NCBI GenBank assembly: GCA_018265835.1
Contig: JABLYK010000003.1
Location: 30,754 to 94,753 of the forward strand
Direction of reading: 5' to 3'
DNA: 64,000 nucleotides
Origin: Oscillospiraceae bacterium
Lineage (GTDB): Bacteria > Bacillota > Clostridia > Oscillospirales > Oscillospiraceae
The position numbers and the translations under genes are program-made. The notes beneath the pieces are model-generated. The model had not been told where the DNA came from. It did not search any database and saw only the letters and a list, made by a program, of their open reading frames with translations. Below are positions 50,147 through 60,938 of the stretch, in pieces (within the stretch, counting starts at the first letter, position 1; each line of letters begins with the position of its first letter).

Positions 50147-51307
50147 TCAGGGGTACAGAGCCGCGAATTCCTGCAGGGACATGCTGCGGCAAATATAGCG
50201 GCGCAGAATGCGGTATGTCCCATCGTCCGGCGACCAGTCGCCGCTGCCAATCGTCATGAACTGGTAATAGTCGCCGATGAGATCGAACGTAGTCTGGGAT
50301 TTGCGCGACTCCGGGCAGGAGAACAGATAGGGAATCTTTCCGGTGAGACGCGCGACGTCGAGCCGGGACTGCTCCATTTCCCGCGCCGTCGTTTCCGCAT
50401 CTGCGGTGTCGAGCCGGAGGTGGGTGACGGTGTGGCTCTGGAAGGAGACCAGACCGGACTGCTCCATTTCGCAGACCTGCGCCGCCGTCAGATATGTTGG
50501 GTTGCCCACGGAGCCGGTAATGAGGTTGATTGTCACTTTGACGCCCAGCTCCTGCAAAATGGGGTACATCTCGGTATAATTGTCGAGATAGCCGTCATCC
50601 GCCGTGATGAGGATGGGCTTTTCGTAGTCGTCCAGATGATACAGATCCTCGAAGAAGATCGGTTCATAGCCGTGCTCCTTCAGATACTGCATCTGTTTGC
50701 GGAAGACGTCCGGCGAAATGAACAGCTCCTTTTCGCCCCAGACGTCGTCGCTGATGCAATGGTACATCAGTACCGGGATCTGCCGCCCGGCGGGGATGGT
50801 GCTGCCGCGCAGGGCCACGCCGGAGACGAAGCATGTCTGCGTTTCTGCATCCGGCAGCAGCAATGCGCCCATTAGATCACAGAAGGCCTGCAGTGGCAGC
50901 CAGTGCTCCGCCGTTTTGCCGTCGAGATAGCGGATGCAGCCTGGCTGGGCGCTTGCAAAATCGAATGTTTTCGCTGCGCGGGATTTGACCTCTATGCACG
51001 GCAAAGACACGGTTTCTGCGCTGTCGCGGAGAGAGAAGGTGCAGCGATCGCCGTCCTCCAGAAGCTCTAGCCAGGGCCAGACCTGCTGCAGGTCGCTCAG
51101 TCGGATGAGCACGGTGTCATCCAGCGCCAGCGAGGCGAGCGCTGTGCCGTCCACCATGACGGTGGGGCCGGCCGGAAGATACAGCTCCAGAGGCTTTGGC
51201 TTGTGCATGCAGCCGGGCAGTGTGAAAAACGCCGCGAGGAGTGCGCAGAAAAGACAAATCCATCGCGTCAGGGAGCGCGCGCCTTTTTTCATGGAGGGAA
51301 CAGGCAT
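50147..51307 (-). CDS. Polysaccharide deacetylase lipoprotein
   Basis: The 386-residue exported lipoprotein (lipobox LPGC near residue 28) has a family-4 deacetylase domain in its C-terminal half: PVLMYHCIS, the metal Asp pair in ITADDGYLDNYTEMYP, and SFQSHTVTHLRL with the two histidines. The N-terminal 130 residues resemble a copper-amine-oxidase-like domain (VMVDGTALASLALDDTVLIRLSDL). The ATG at 51307 overlaps the preceding stop as TGATG, so translation is coupled. Probable target: cell-wall or surface polysaccharide. Confidence 0.9.
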   Translation of the reverse strand: MPVPSMKKGARSLTRWICLFCALLAAFFTLPGCMHKPKPLELYLPAGPTVMVDGTALASLALDDTVLIRLSDLQQVWPWLELLEDGDRCTFSLRDSAETVSLPCIEVKSRAAKTFDFASAQPGCIRYLDGKTAEHWLPLQAFCDLMGALLLPDAETQTCFVSGVALRGSTIPAGRQIPVLMYHCISDDVWGEKELFISPDVFRKQMQYLKEHGYEPIFFEDLYHLDDYEKPILITADDGYLDNYTEMYPILQELGVKVTINLITGSVGNPTYLTAAQVCEMEQSGLVSFQSHTVTHLRLDTADAETTAREMEQSRLDVARLTGKIPYLFSCPESRKSQTTFDLIGDYYQFMTIGSGDWSPDDGTYRILRRYICRSMSLQEFAALYP

Positions 51308-51666
51308 CAGCGGCACAGGCGATGTGCAAGGATGCCAGCGCCGGAGACCACGGTGGCAGCGCGGTGCATGGGCATGGCCTTGCTGCCGAGCGGCGTGGAG
51401 CAGACGTGGCTGACGATCAGCCCGGCGATGCCTGTGTGAATGACTGCGCCGGTGACGGCCTTGGCGACTGTGAAACTGCCGGCGCGAAGCGCCTGCGCGG
51501 TATGTACGCCTGCGGCGACGGGCAGGGCGAGCGCCGCAACGAGATGGAGCTTGCGAAAAGCGTCGTCCCAGCGCTTGTCCGGCATACGGTGCGTGATATA
51601 TTTCGCCGCGCCGAGCGCATAGGCGGCCACGCCGATGTGCCCCCAGGTCTTTTGAGTCAGATGCAT
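51307..51666 (-). CDS. Small histidine-containing membrane protein, unknown
   Basis: The 119-residue protein has about three or four hydrophobic helices with repeated His (WGHIGVAAYALGAAKYITHRMPDKRW, KLHLVAALALPVAAGVHTAQAL, HTGIAGLIVSH). I do not recognise the family. The ATG at 51666 overlaps the FliB-like stop by about 10 nt and its stop overlaps the deacetylase start, so the three genes form one operon. Confidence 0.75.
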   Translation of the reverse strand: MHLTQKTWGHIGVAAYALGAAKYITHRMPDKRWDDAFRKLHLVAALALPVAAGVHTAQALRAGSFTVAKAVTGAVIHTGIAGLIVSHVCSTPLGSKAMPMHRAATVVSGAGILAHRLCR

Positions 51667-52724
51667 GATGATTCCTCCTGATATTCAGATAATAGCGCCG
51701 AACAGAGTGCCTCGGCGGAGAAGACGGGATCGGTGCGCAGCGCCGCGTGCAGCCGCGCCAGATTGACCGGGGAGTTTTCCATCTCCCGCGTGTACTGCAC
51801 CAGCAGCGCGTCCGGCGCGTCCTCCGCAAGCGCGGTCAGGCAGCCGAGCGTCAGCAGCGACACGGCAGCGTAGCGCACGGAAAAGAGAACGTCCCGGTCG
51901 TCGAGCGCGTCCATCCAGTAGCGCAGGATAATCTGCTGCGCGAGCAGCGTTTGCTGCAGCGGCGGCAGCTTCACCGGCGGGAACGCGGGCAGGGCGGCCA
52001 TGCGCTCGCACAGCGGCGGCCAGCGCGGGTCGAGTGGCTCCAGCGTGCGGAATACGCCCACGAAATCCGCCGGACGCGGTGGTGCGGCAGTGCTGTGCGG
52101 CACGGTGGGCGTCAGCGGCGCTTCCAGCGCGCGCAGACGATGCCGGTCAAGCAGCCGCTGCATGTGTGCAGCGCTTTGCAGCGCGCCGGCGAGATTTTCC
52201 GACACGGAGTGCGCTGGGCGGGAGAGCAGGGCGAGCATCTGCGCGCGCAGCGCGGAGAGCAGGTCAGTCAGGCGCTTTTCCCGCGTGGTGGGAAGATAGC
52301 CGTCGTCCGGCAGCGGGATTTCCGCCAGACGCAGCGGCTCCGTGCGCGCGAGCAGCATCCGCGCCGCCTGCGGACAGGCGAGGGACAATCCCTGTTCCAC
52401 GCGGTCATACAGCCAGACGCTGTAGCGCGGGAACTCCCGGCAGGTGTCACACAGCGCGGACTCGCCGAGCGTGCGCTGCAATTCACAAAGCCGGTCGGCG
52501 CACAGAAACGGGCAGGCGCCGTTTTCCTGCGCGAAATAGGTGTCGCCGTCCGCGTCTACGCGCATCACGGCGCGCAGCTTTTGTCCAAGCGGGTGGTGCA
52601 GGCGCAGATAGCGGTCCTGCGCCTCCGGGTCGATCACGATTTCCCACGCGGCGCAGCATGTGTTCGGACAAGCGCCCGCCAGGCATTGAAATTGGGGATA
52701 GTCATCGGGACGAACGCACTTCAT
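51657..52724 (-). CDS. FliB-like lysine-N-methylase family protein
   Basis: The 355-residue protein resembles FliB, which methylates flagellin lysines. The N-terminal Cys cluster (C14, C19, C23, C24 in QFQCLAGACPNTCCAAWEI) and a second group (NGACPFLCADRLCELQ and ALCDTCREFPRYS) are the family pattern and could bind metal or a cluster. No flagellar gene is in the window. First gene of the three-gene operon. Confidence 0.88.
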   Translation of the reverse strand: MKCVRPDDYPQFQCLAGACPNTCCAAWEIVIDPEAQDRYLRLHHPLGQKLRAVMRVDADGDTYFAQENGACPFLCADRLCELQRTLGESALCDTCREFPRYSVWLYDRVEQGLSLACPQAARMLLARTEPLRLAEIPLPDDGYLPTTREKRLTDLLSALRAQMLALLSRPAHSVSENLAGALQSAAHMQRLLDRHRLRALEAPLTPTVPHSTAAPPRPADFVGVFRTLEPLDPRWPPLCERMAALPAFPPVKLPPLQQTLLAQQIILRYWMDALDDRDVLFSVRYAAVSLLTLGCLTALAEDAPDALLVQYTREMENSPVNLARLHAALRTDPVFSAEALCSALLSEYQEESSCI

Positions 52725-52855
52725 TTTGCGCCTCCGGAAAGCAGGTTATGGCTGTATGATAACACGGTCGGGGTACAAAAAGAACCTTAAATATGATAAA
52801 ATAAAAAATAAATCAAATCCACCCAAATAGGAACCGTCAGAAAAGAGGGAGAATC

Positions 52856-53773
52856 ATGCAGAACTTAAAAAACACCTGCCGCATCGCGGTGGTACAGGCC
52901 GCGCCGGTGATGTTCGACAAAGAGGCCTGTCTGGAGAAGGCCGTGGGGTTGATTCGGGAATGTGCCGCGAACGGCGCAGAGCTGGTCGTGTTTCCGGAGC
53001 TGTTCCTGCCGGGCTACCCCTACGGCATGACCTTTGGCTATACCGTCGGCAGCCGGAACGAAGACGGGCGCAAGGACTGGAAGCGGTACTATGACAACTC
53101 GATCCTTGCCGCGGGGCCGGAGAGCGCGCGGTTGGTGCAAACCGCGAAGGAGTGCGGCGTGTATCTCAGCATCGGCTATTCCGAGCGCGACGCGGTGACG
53201 GCAACGCTGTACAACTCCAACCTCATGATCTCGCCGGAGGGAGCGGTTTTGAACCACCGCAAGCTCAAGCCGACCGGCAGCGAGCGCGTCGTCTGGGGCG
53301 ATGCGGACCGCGATTTTTTCCCCGTGATGGACACCCCCTGGGGGCCGATGGGAAATCTGATCTGCTGGGAGAGCTACATGCCGCTCGCGCGGGTGGCGCT
53401 GTATCAAAAAGGTGTGACGATCTACATTTCGCCCAACACCAACGACAATCCCGAGTGGCAGCACACCATCCGGCACATCGCCATCGAGGGACACTGCTAC
53501 TTCGTCAACGCGGATCTGTATTTTACGCGCGCGATGTATCCGGATGATCTGCACTGCCCGCAGGAGATTGCCGCGCTGCCGGAGATCGTCTGCCGCGGCG
53601 GGAGCTGCGTCATCGACCCGTTCGGTCACGCGGTCACTGATACGCTCTGGGATGCGGAGGGCATTTTGTACGCGGATCTGGATCTGCAAAAAGTACCCGC
53701 GAGCCGCATGGAGCACGACGTCTGCGGGCATTACGCCCGTCCGGATGTTTTGCAGCTGCTGGTGCACGAATAA
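52856..53773 (+). CDS. Carbon-nitrogen hydrolase, nitrilase type
   Basis: The 305-residue hydrolase has the catalytic triad E48 (VVFPELFLPG), K136 (HRKLKPT) and C170 (GNLICWESYMPL). The wording around the cysteine and GSERVVWGDAD match true nitrilases (nitrile to acid and ammonia) more than amidases. The ATG at 52856 has GAGGGAG upstream. It is monocistronic and ends at a shared terminator with groL. Confidence 0.93.
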   Translation: MQNLKNTCRIAVVQAAPVMFDKEACLEKAVGLIRECAANGAELVVFPELFLPGYPYGMTFGYTVGSRNEDGRKDWKRYYDNSILAAGPESARLVQTAKECGVYLSIGYSERDAVTATLYNSNLMISPEGAVLNHRKLKPTGSERVVWGDADRDFFPVMDTPWGPMGNLICWESYMPLARVALYQKGVTIYISPNTNDNPEWQHTIRHIAIEGHCYFVNADLYFTRAMYPDDLHCPQEIAALPEIVCRGGSCVIDPFGHAVTDTLWDAEGILYADLDLQKVPASRMEHDVCGHYARPDVLQLLVHE

Positions 53774-53778
53774 GCGCA

Positions 53779-53812
53779 AAAAGTTCCCCGCTCGCATGAG
53801 CGGGGAACTTTT
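53779..53812. terminator. Bidirectional terminator between the nitrilase gene and groL
   Basis: AAAAGTTCCCCGCTC/GAGCGGGGAACTTTT stem around GCAT. Confidence 0.92.
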
Positions 53813-53824
53813 GATACGCTGAGA

Positions 53825-55474
<1,650 letters not shown>

Positions 55475-55494
55475 TCAGATGCGTGGAATTTCGA

Positions 55495-55779
55495 TCATTC
55501 CAGCGTTGCCAGAATGTCGCCCTGCTTGACGATGGAGAATTCCTCGTCGTCCACCTTCACGGTGGTGCCGCTGTATTTGCCGACGATGACGCGGTCGCCG
55601 ACCTTAACCGTCATCACGACTTCCTTGCCGTCCACCAGTCCGCCGGGGCCGACTTCCACGACCTCGTACATTTCAGGCTTTTCCTGCGCCGAGGCGGCGA
55701 GGATGATGCCGCTCTTGGTCTTTTCCTCTGCCTGGAACTGCTTGAGCACAACCCGGTCAGCCAAAGGTTTCAGTTTCAT
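55495..55779 (-). CDS. groS: Co-chaperonin GroES
   Basis: The 94-residue cap protein: MKLKPLADRVVLKQFQAEEKT, then the mobile loop, GDRVIVGKYSGTTVKVDDEEFSIVKQGDILA. First gene of the CIRCE-controlled groESL operon. Confidence 0.99.
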   Translation of the reverse strand: MKLKPLADRVVLKQFQAEEKTKSGIILAASAQEKPEMYEVVEVGPGGLVDGKEVVMTVKVGDRVIVGKYSGTTVKVDDEEFSIVKQGDILATLE

Positions 55780-55821
55780 CTTATATAGCCTCCTATAATT
55801 TAATACAAAAGAAGAGATGCG

Positions 55822-55848
55822 TTAGCACTCAATTGTCAGGAGTGCTAA
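55822..55848. promoter_or_regulatory. CIRCE operator (HrcA binding site)
   Basis: TTAGCACTC, 9-nt spacer, GAGTGCTAA: the exact CIRCE inverted repeat, just downstream of the groE promoter. Confidence 0.98.
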
Positions 55849-55856
55849 CGCATCTT

Positions 55857-55884
55857 ATCATAACACATTTTTTCGGATTATCAA
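55857..55884 (-). promoter_or_regulatory. groESL promoter
   Basis: Minus strand TTGATA (55884-55879), 16-bp spacer, TATGAT (55862-55857). Confidence 0.8.
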
Positions 55885-55923
55885 GCCCCTATGGGAATTT
55901 TTTTTGTAAACGTTTCATGAATG

Positions 55924-56898
55924 TCAGCAATGGACGAATTCCGACACATGGTGCCCGGCGTTGGGGGTGTCCTGCGGCGCGGCGAAAAAGGCCATGTTGC
56001 GCGGCACGATGAAGTTTACGCCGCCGGGGCACACGTCAAAGTTGACGTGCTTGCTGTAGAGCGCCTCGCCGTCGATGTTTACGACCATTTCCTCGTCGCC
56101 CTCAATCTCCAGATGCGAGCCGGTCAGGTGCGTGACAAATTTCTTCGGCAGCTCGCGCCAGCGGCCTTGGGCATACTTGCCGACGAGCGTGGCGAACTGC
56201 AGGCGGGTCACGTCCTTCACGACCAGAAATTCCAGCTCGCCGTTGTCAGGCCGGGCTTCCGGTACGGGGTTGAAGCCGCCGCCATAGAACCGGCCGTTGC
56301 AGGCGCAGATCAGCGTGGTGCCGCCCTCATATTCCATGCCGCAGCCGCGCACGGAGAGCTTTTGCGTGATGCCCTTCACGAGGTTCACCACCGTGGAAAC
56401 GACATAGCCGGCCGCGCCGCCGATGAGGGGAATGTGGCTGTATTTGTGCACCTCTGTGCCGATGCGCGCGTCCACGCCGACGGAGCAGATGTTGATGCTG
56501 TACCGTCCGCAGCACTCGATCACGTCGAGCGGGCGCACTTCGCCGTCGATCAGCTCCTCCAGATGGAAAAAGCGATCCTTCTCGCCGCCAAACATTTTGA
56601 TGAAATCGTTGCCGGTGCCGCAGGGGAAGTGGGTCACGGCGACGTTTGGCAGCCCTGCCGCGCCGTTGACGCACTCGTTGAGCGTGCCGTCGCCGCCGCA
56701 GGCGTATACGCGCAGCTCGCCGCCCTCCGCCGCGTCGGCGCGGATCTTGTCGCACGCGTCCATCGGCGCCTTGGTCAGGTAGACCTCGAACGGGACGCCG
56801 CTCTCCAGCAGAGCCTGCTCGGCCTGTGCCGTGATCTCTGCGCTGCGGTCCTTGCCGCCGGCTACAGGGTTGACAATAAACAGATGCTTCATATCCAT
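55924..56898 (-). CDS. Diacylglycerol/lipid kinase family protein (YegS/DgkB-like)
   Basis: The 324-residue kinase phosphorylates diacylglycerol or a related lipid. The NTP-binding VYACGGDGTLNECVNGA and PCGTGNDFIKMFG motifs are present, as is NPVAGGKD near the N-terminus. The start at 56898 (MDMKHLFIVNP) is usual. Transcribed leftward as an isolated gene toward the groE promoter. Confidence 0.93.
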   Translation of the reverse strand: MDMKHLFIVNPVAGGKDRSAEITAQAEQALLESGVPFEVYLTKAPMDACDKIRADAAEGGELRVYACGGDGTLNECVNGAAGLPNVAVTHFPCGTGNDFIKMFGGEKDRFFHLEELIDGEVRPLDVIECCGRYSINICSVGVDARIGTEVHKYSHIPLIGGAAGYVVSTVVNLVKGITQKLSVRGCGMEYEGGTTLICACNGRFYGGGFNPVPEARPDNGELEFLVVKDVTRLQFATLVGKYAQGRWRELPKKFVTHLTGSHLEIEGDEEMVVNIDGEALYSKHVNFDVCPGGVNFIVPRNMAFFAAPQDTPNAGHHVSEFVHC

Positions 56899-57011
56899 GC
56901 TCCTGCCTTTCCATCAAGACGAAAAATGTCGATACGGACATCTTACGCTAAAGATACAGGATTTTCAAGTGGGAATCCTATCATGTTTCCACTTTTTTAA
57001 CTTTTGGGCGA

Positions 57012-58127
57012 TCACCGCGCCGCGCGGTACTGGAACAGATCGCATTTGATCATTCCGTTGTAGAGCTTCCGCTTCTTGTCGGCTGGGAGACCGAAGGCAC
57101 GCTCAAACTCTGTGTGAGAACTGAGCAGATAGAGCTGCCAGTGCGCAGTGTTCCGGTACGCCGCGCCAAACGCGCGATAGAGCGCTTCCGCCTCGCGCTT
57201 TTCCATCAGGCGTTCGCCGTAGGGCGGGTTCGTGACGATGATCCCCCGGTCGGTTGTGCGGTCAAACTGCGCCGCGTCTGCGACGGAGAAGGAGATCAGC
57301 CCCTCCATTCCGGCGCGCCGGGCGTTTTCCCGCGCGATGGCGACGGCGTGTGGGTCGATATCGGAGGCAAAGATGTGGTAATCGCCCGAAAATTCCCGCG
57401 CCTGCGCTTCCTCGCGGGCGGCAGTCCAGATCGCGGGGGCAAGGCAGTCCCATTGCTGCGCGGAAAACGTCCGCAGCAGGCCGGGCGCGCGGTTCTTCGC
57501 GGCGAGCGCGGCTTCGATGGCGATCGTGCCGCCGCCGCAGAAGGGGTCGCAGAAATCGCCCCGGCCCCGGTAGCCTGCAATGTCCACCATCGCGGCAGCT
57601 AACGTTTCGCGCAGGGGCGCGGCGACGTGCGCCGGGCGGTAGCCGCGCTTGTGCAGCCCGACGCCGGTCGTGTCCAGATACAGCACGGCGGTATCGTGCA
57701 TGAGCGCGAACTGAATTTGGTACGTTGCGCCGTCCTCGGCAAACCAGCTCACGCGGTAGTGCTGCTTCAGCCGCTCCACGACCGCTTTTTTGACGATCTT
57801 CTGGCAGTCCGGCACAGAGTGCAGCTTCGATTCCAGACTGTACCCCTTGACGGGGAACGCGCCGTTTTTCGGGATGAACTGCTCCCACGGCAGCGCTTTG
57901 ACGCCCTCAAACAGGCGGTCGAACGTGTCCGCCGGGAAGCGGCCCAGCTCGATCAGGATGCGCTCCCCGAAACGGGAGCGGAGATTGGCGCGGGCGATGT
58001 CCGCCTCCGTGCCGGAAAAGCGGACGCGGCCATTTTCCGGCCGGACGTTCTGCATACCCATATGGCGCAGCTCATTGCCGAGCGGCCCTTCCAGTCCAAA
58101 CAGGCACGGCGCGCAAAGCTCAAGCAT
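57012..58127 (-). CDS. RlmL-like THUMP-domain RNA methyltransferase
   Basis: The 371-residue SAM-dependent methyltransferase has an N-terminal THUMP region and a C-terminal Rossmann domain with DFCDPFCGGGTIAIEAAL and NPPYGERL (N-methyltransferase motif). Relatives methylate G2445-type sites of 23S rRNA; the exact position here is not certain. Its ATG overlaps the 3' end of the upstream membrane protein gene by 8 nt. Confidence 0.93.
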   Translation of the reverse strand: MLELCAPCLFGLEGPLGNELRHMGMQNVRPENGRVRFSGTEADIARANLRSRFGERILIELGRFPADTFDRLFEGVKALPWEQFIPKNGAFPVKGYSLESKLHSVPDCQKIVKKAVVERLKQHYRVSWFAEDGATYQIQFALMHDTAVLYLDTTGVGLHKRGYRPAHVAAPLRETLAAAMVDIAGYRGRGDFCDPFCGGGTIAIEAALAAKNRAPGLLRTFSAQQWDCLAPAIWTAAREEAQAREFSGDYHIFASDIDPHAVAIARENARRAGMEGLISFSVADAAQFDRTTDRGIIVTNPPYGERLMEKREAEALYRAFGAAYRNTAHWQLYLLSSHTEFERAFGLPADKKRKLYNGMIKCDLFQYRAAR

Positions 58128-58971
58128 CGTCGGAGGACTCCTCTCTGCGCTCCGGCTCGGCTTCCGCTGCTGCGTCTGCGGCAGCTGTCTCGGAAGGCGC
58201 GTCCGGTTCGTCGGGGATGGGGTCGGAGGGTTCCGCCGCGGCGGAATCCGGAGATGGCGTTTCTTCGGCTAGTTCAGAGGGAACCTCGGCAGGCTCCTCC
58301 GTGATCTCGACCAGAATGTCGGGCGCGGCGTACTTTTTGCATGCGATGCGAATCAGGACCACGATGGCGTAGATCAGGCACAGCGCCGCGGCGATGGAGA
58401 AGACTGCGACCCAGCCGCTGGGCAGATACCCGACCGTGTCCACGGAAACCACCACATCCGGCAGGTAGTCGGCATAGTCCTCCACCTCCTGAATCATCCC
58501 GCCCTGCGTCATCCAGTCCTTGTTCTGGCCGAACCAGCTGTAGAGCTGCGTTGCGACGTCCTCAGACATGGCCTTGACCGTTCCGGAAACGCGGATATAC
58601 TGGTCGAGCGACGAGGACATGCCTTGGAGCACGGCGCGCGTGTTGCTCTGGATCGTGTCGGCGGAGGCAAACCACCGCGCCGGGAAGCGGAAGGCGACCA
58701 TCTGCCCGTTGATCGGCACGACGGCGTATTTTTCCGTGATGCTGCCGCCCTTGTTGTAGCCGGAGGCAAAGTAGTCGAGGATGATGCTGATGTCGCGCTC
58801 GACGTAGTCGCCCGGCTGTACGTCTTCAATCACGTCGAACGTCTGGCCGCCGCGCAGAAGCTTGAACGTGGCAAAGCCGGGGACTGCCAGCAGGATGACG
58901 GCGGCGAGCACGGCTGCGATCACGCGCATATACGCGTGGCGCAGGCGGATGGGGTCGTTTTGAGGTTTCAT
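58120..58971 (-). CDS. Two-helix membrane protein with acidic tail, unknown
   Basis: The 283-residue protein has membrane segments at about 15-35 and 182-208, an outside domain between them (IEDVQPGDYVERDISIILDYFASGY, then a hydrophilic helical part) and a Pro/Glu/Ala-rich acidic C-terminal tail of about 70 residues on the cytoplasmic side. No family is recognised with confidence. It lies 16 nt after aroC and overlaps the methyltransferase gene. Confidence 0.75.
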   Translation of the reverse strand: MKPQNDPIRLRHAYMRVIAAVLAAVILLAVPGFATFKLLRGGQTFDVIEDVQPGDYVERDISIILDYFASGYNKGGSITEKYAVVPINGQMVAFRFPARWFASADTIQSNTRAVLQGMSSSLDQYIRVSGTVKAMSEDVATQLYSWFGQNKDWMTQGGMIQEVEDYADYLPDVVVSVDTVGYLPSGWVAVFSIAAALCLIYAIVVLIRIACKKYAAPDILVEITEEPAEVPSELAEETPSPDSAAAEPSDPIPDEPDAPSETAAADAAAEAEPERREESSDDA

Positions 58972-58987
58972 TGATCTGGTCCTTTCT

Positions 58988-60001
58988 TCAAACGGACGCG
59001 ACTGCTGCGGAATCGAGCATCGCGTCAAGTACGCTGCAGGCCAGCGCGGCCTCCATCACGGGGATGGTGCGCGGGGCAAGGCACGGATCGTGCCGGCCGG
59101 TGACGCGCAGCGTGGTTTCCTCCATGGTCTGGATGTTTACGGTGTGCTGCTCGCGGGAGATGGATGCCGTGGGGCGCATGGCCATGCGCACGACGAGGGG
59201 CATCCCGTTCGTGATGCCGCCGTTGATGCCGCCGGCGTTGTTCGTTTCAGCGACCACCTGGCCGTTCTTGAGGACGAAGGGGTCATTTGCCTCGCTGCCA
59301 CGCAGCTCGGCCAGACCGAAGCCCAGCCCGAACTCCACGCCCTTTACGCCGGGGATGGCGTAGAGGATGGAGGCGATGCGGCTCTCCATGCCGCCGAACA
59401 TCAGTCCGCCCACGCCGGCGGGGATGCCGGTGACGACGCACTCAAGCACGCTGCCGACGGAGTCGCCCGCGCTGCGCGCGTCGAGGATCTCACGCTTCAT
59501 CTCAAAGTTCAGCTCCTTGCCGGAGGCGTGGCCGACGCGCACGACGTTGGCCGCGATCTGGATGCCGCGCCGCTCCAGCACCTGCCGGCAGAGCGCCCCG
59601 GCGAACACCATGCACGCCGTGAGCCGCCCGCTGAATGGGCCGCCGCCGCGCAGGTCTGCGTAGCCGCCGAATTTCACCGTGGCGGTGTAGTCTGCGTGGC
59701 TGGGGCGGAGCACCTCCGGGTGGTAGTCAGAGGAGTGCGCATCCCGGTTCTGAAACAGCGCCGCGACCGGCGCGCCGGTGGTCACCCCGCGGTACAGGCC
59801 GCTCATGATCAGCGGGTCGTCCGTCTCTGAGCGGTGCGTGGTCAGATCGGAGGAGCCGGGCGCGCGGCGGCGCATCTGGATGCGCACTGCGTCGAGGTCG
59901 ATCGCCTCGCCCGCGGGCAGACCGTCCACCACCACGCCGATGCCGGGGCCGTGCGACTCACCGAAAATGGTGACCTTCAAATGTTCTCCGTATGTGTTCA
60001 T
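58988..60001 (-). CDS. aroC: Chorismate synthase
   Basis: It makes chorismate from EPSP, the last common aromatic step, using reduced FMN. The 337-residue product has GESHGPGIGVVVDGLPAG, RRAPGSSDLTT, and GGGPFSGRLTACMVFAGALC with ITNGMPLVVRMAMRPTASI. It is slightly shorter than many family members. No other aro genes adjoin it; the next genes are unrelated. Confidence 0.97.
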   Translation of the reverse strand: MNTYGEHLKVTIFGESHGPGIGVVVDGLPAGEAIDLDAVRIQMRRRAPGSSDLTTHRSETDDPLIMSGLYRGVTTGAPVAALFQNRDAHSSDYHPEVLRPSHADYTATVKFGGYADLRGGGPFSGRLTACMVFAGALCRQVLERRGIQIAANVVRVGHASGKELNFEMKREILDARSAGDSVGSVLECVVTGIPAGVGGLMFGGMESRIASILYAIPGVKGVEFGLGFGLAELRGSEANDPFVLKNGQVVAETNNAGGINGGITNGMPLVVRMAMRPTASISREQHTVNIQTMEETTLRVTGRHDPCLAPRTIPVMEAALACSVLDAMLDSAAVASV

Positions 60002-60094
60002 GAAAGATCCTCACTATTTCTATAAGGTATGGCATAATATCATAGAATACAACAAAACCGCGTGATTGTAAATCTTTTTGCGCGTGCGCCGCGC

Positions 60095-60123
60095 TTTACA
60101 ACTGTGTGTGGGGAGATTATAAT
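60095..60123 (+). promoter_or_regulatory. Promoter of the two-component operon
   Basis: TTTACA (60095-60100), 17-bp spacer, TATAAT (60118-60123). A second TATAAT at 60187-60192 has no well-spaced -35. Confidence 0.8.
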
Positions 60124-60248
60124 AAAAAGGAAGGAGTATGAGCTGCGGATTTACAGATTTTTAACGCAAATCGGTCCGAACGTGCCCTATAATATTGGAA
60201 AACCAAGAGACCCGGCGGGCGCAGCCCGCCGTTTGAGGAGGAACTGCC

Positions 60249-60938
60249 ATGAGCCAGAAGGTACTGGTCGTTGAGGACGACATCAACATCGCGGAGCTGC
60301 TGCGGTTATATCTGGAGAAGGACGGTTTTGAAGTCAAGATTGCGCACGACGGCGGAGAGGGGCTGAAGCTCGCGGAGAACGAGCAGCCGGATCTGGTTTT
60401 GCTTGATATCATGCTGCCTGTGCTCGACGGGTGGCAGGTCTGCCGCCGCCTGCGCAAAACGACCAAGACCCCGATTATCATGCTCACCGCCAAGGGCGAG
60501 ACGGAGGACAAGGTCTCCGGTCTGGAGATGGGCGCGGATGACTACATCGTCAAGCCCTTCGAGGTCAAAGAGCTGCTCGCACGCGTGCACGCCGTGCTGC
60601 GCCGCACCGGCGAGGGGGTCCCTGCGCAGGGCAAAAAGCTTACGTTTGACAAGCTGGTCATCAATCTCGATTCCTACGAGCTGATCGTGGACGGAAAAAA
60701 GATCGACACGCCGCCCAAGGAGATGGAGCTGCTGTACCACCTTGCGGCGACGCCGAATCGCGTCTACACCCGCAACCAGCTGCTCGACGAGGTGTGGGGC
60801 TTCGACTATTTCGGCGATTCCCGCACGGTGGACGTGCACATCAAGCGCCTGCGCGAAAAGCTGGAGGGCGTTTCGGACAAGTGGTCGCTCAAGACGGTCT
60901 GGGGCGTGGGCTACAAGTTTGAAGCGGAAGAGACGTAA
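60249..60938 (+). CDS. OmpR/PhoB-family response regulator
   Basis: The 229-residue regulator: receiver with phosphorylation site D53 (VLLDIMLP), acidic pair E9-D10-D11, K in MLTAKGET, then a winged-helix DNA-binding domain (PPKEMELLYHLAATPNRVYTRNQLLDEVWG). GAGGAGG precedes the ATG. The histidine kinase gene starts with no gap. It probably binds the 11-bp direct repeats ahead of htrA (inference). Confidence 0.97.
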   Translation: MSQKVLVVEDDINIAELLRLYLEKDGFEVKIAHDGGEGLKLAENEQPDLVLLDIMLPVLDGWQVCRRLRKTTKTPIIMLTAKGETEDKVSGLEMGADDYIVKPFEVKELLARVHAVLRRTGEGVPAQGKKLTFDKLVINLDSYELIVDGKKIDTPPKEMELLYHLAATPNRVYTRNQLLDEVWGFDYFGDSRTVDVHIKRLREKLEGVSDKWSLKTVWGVGYKFEAEET

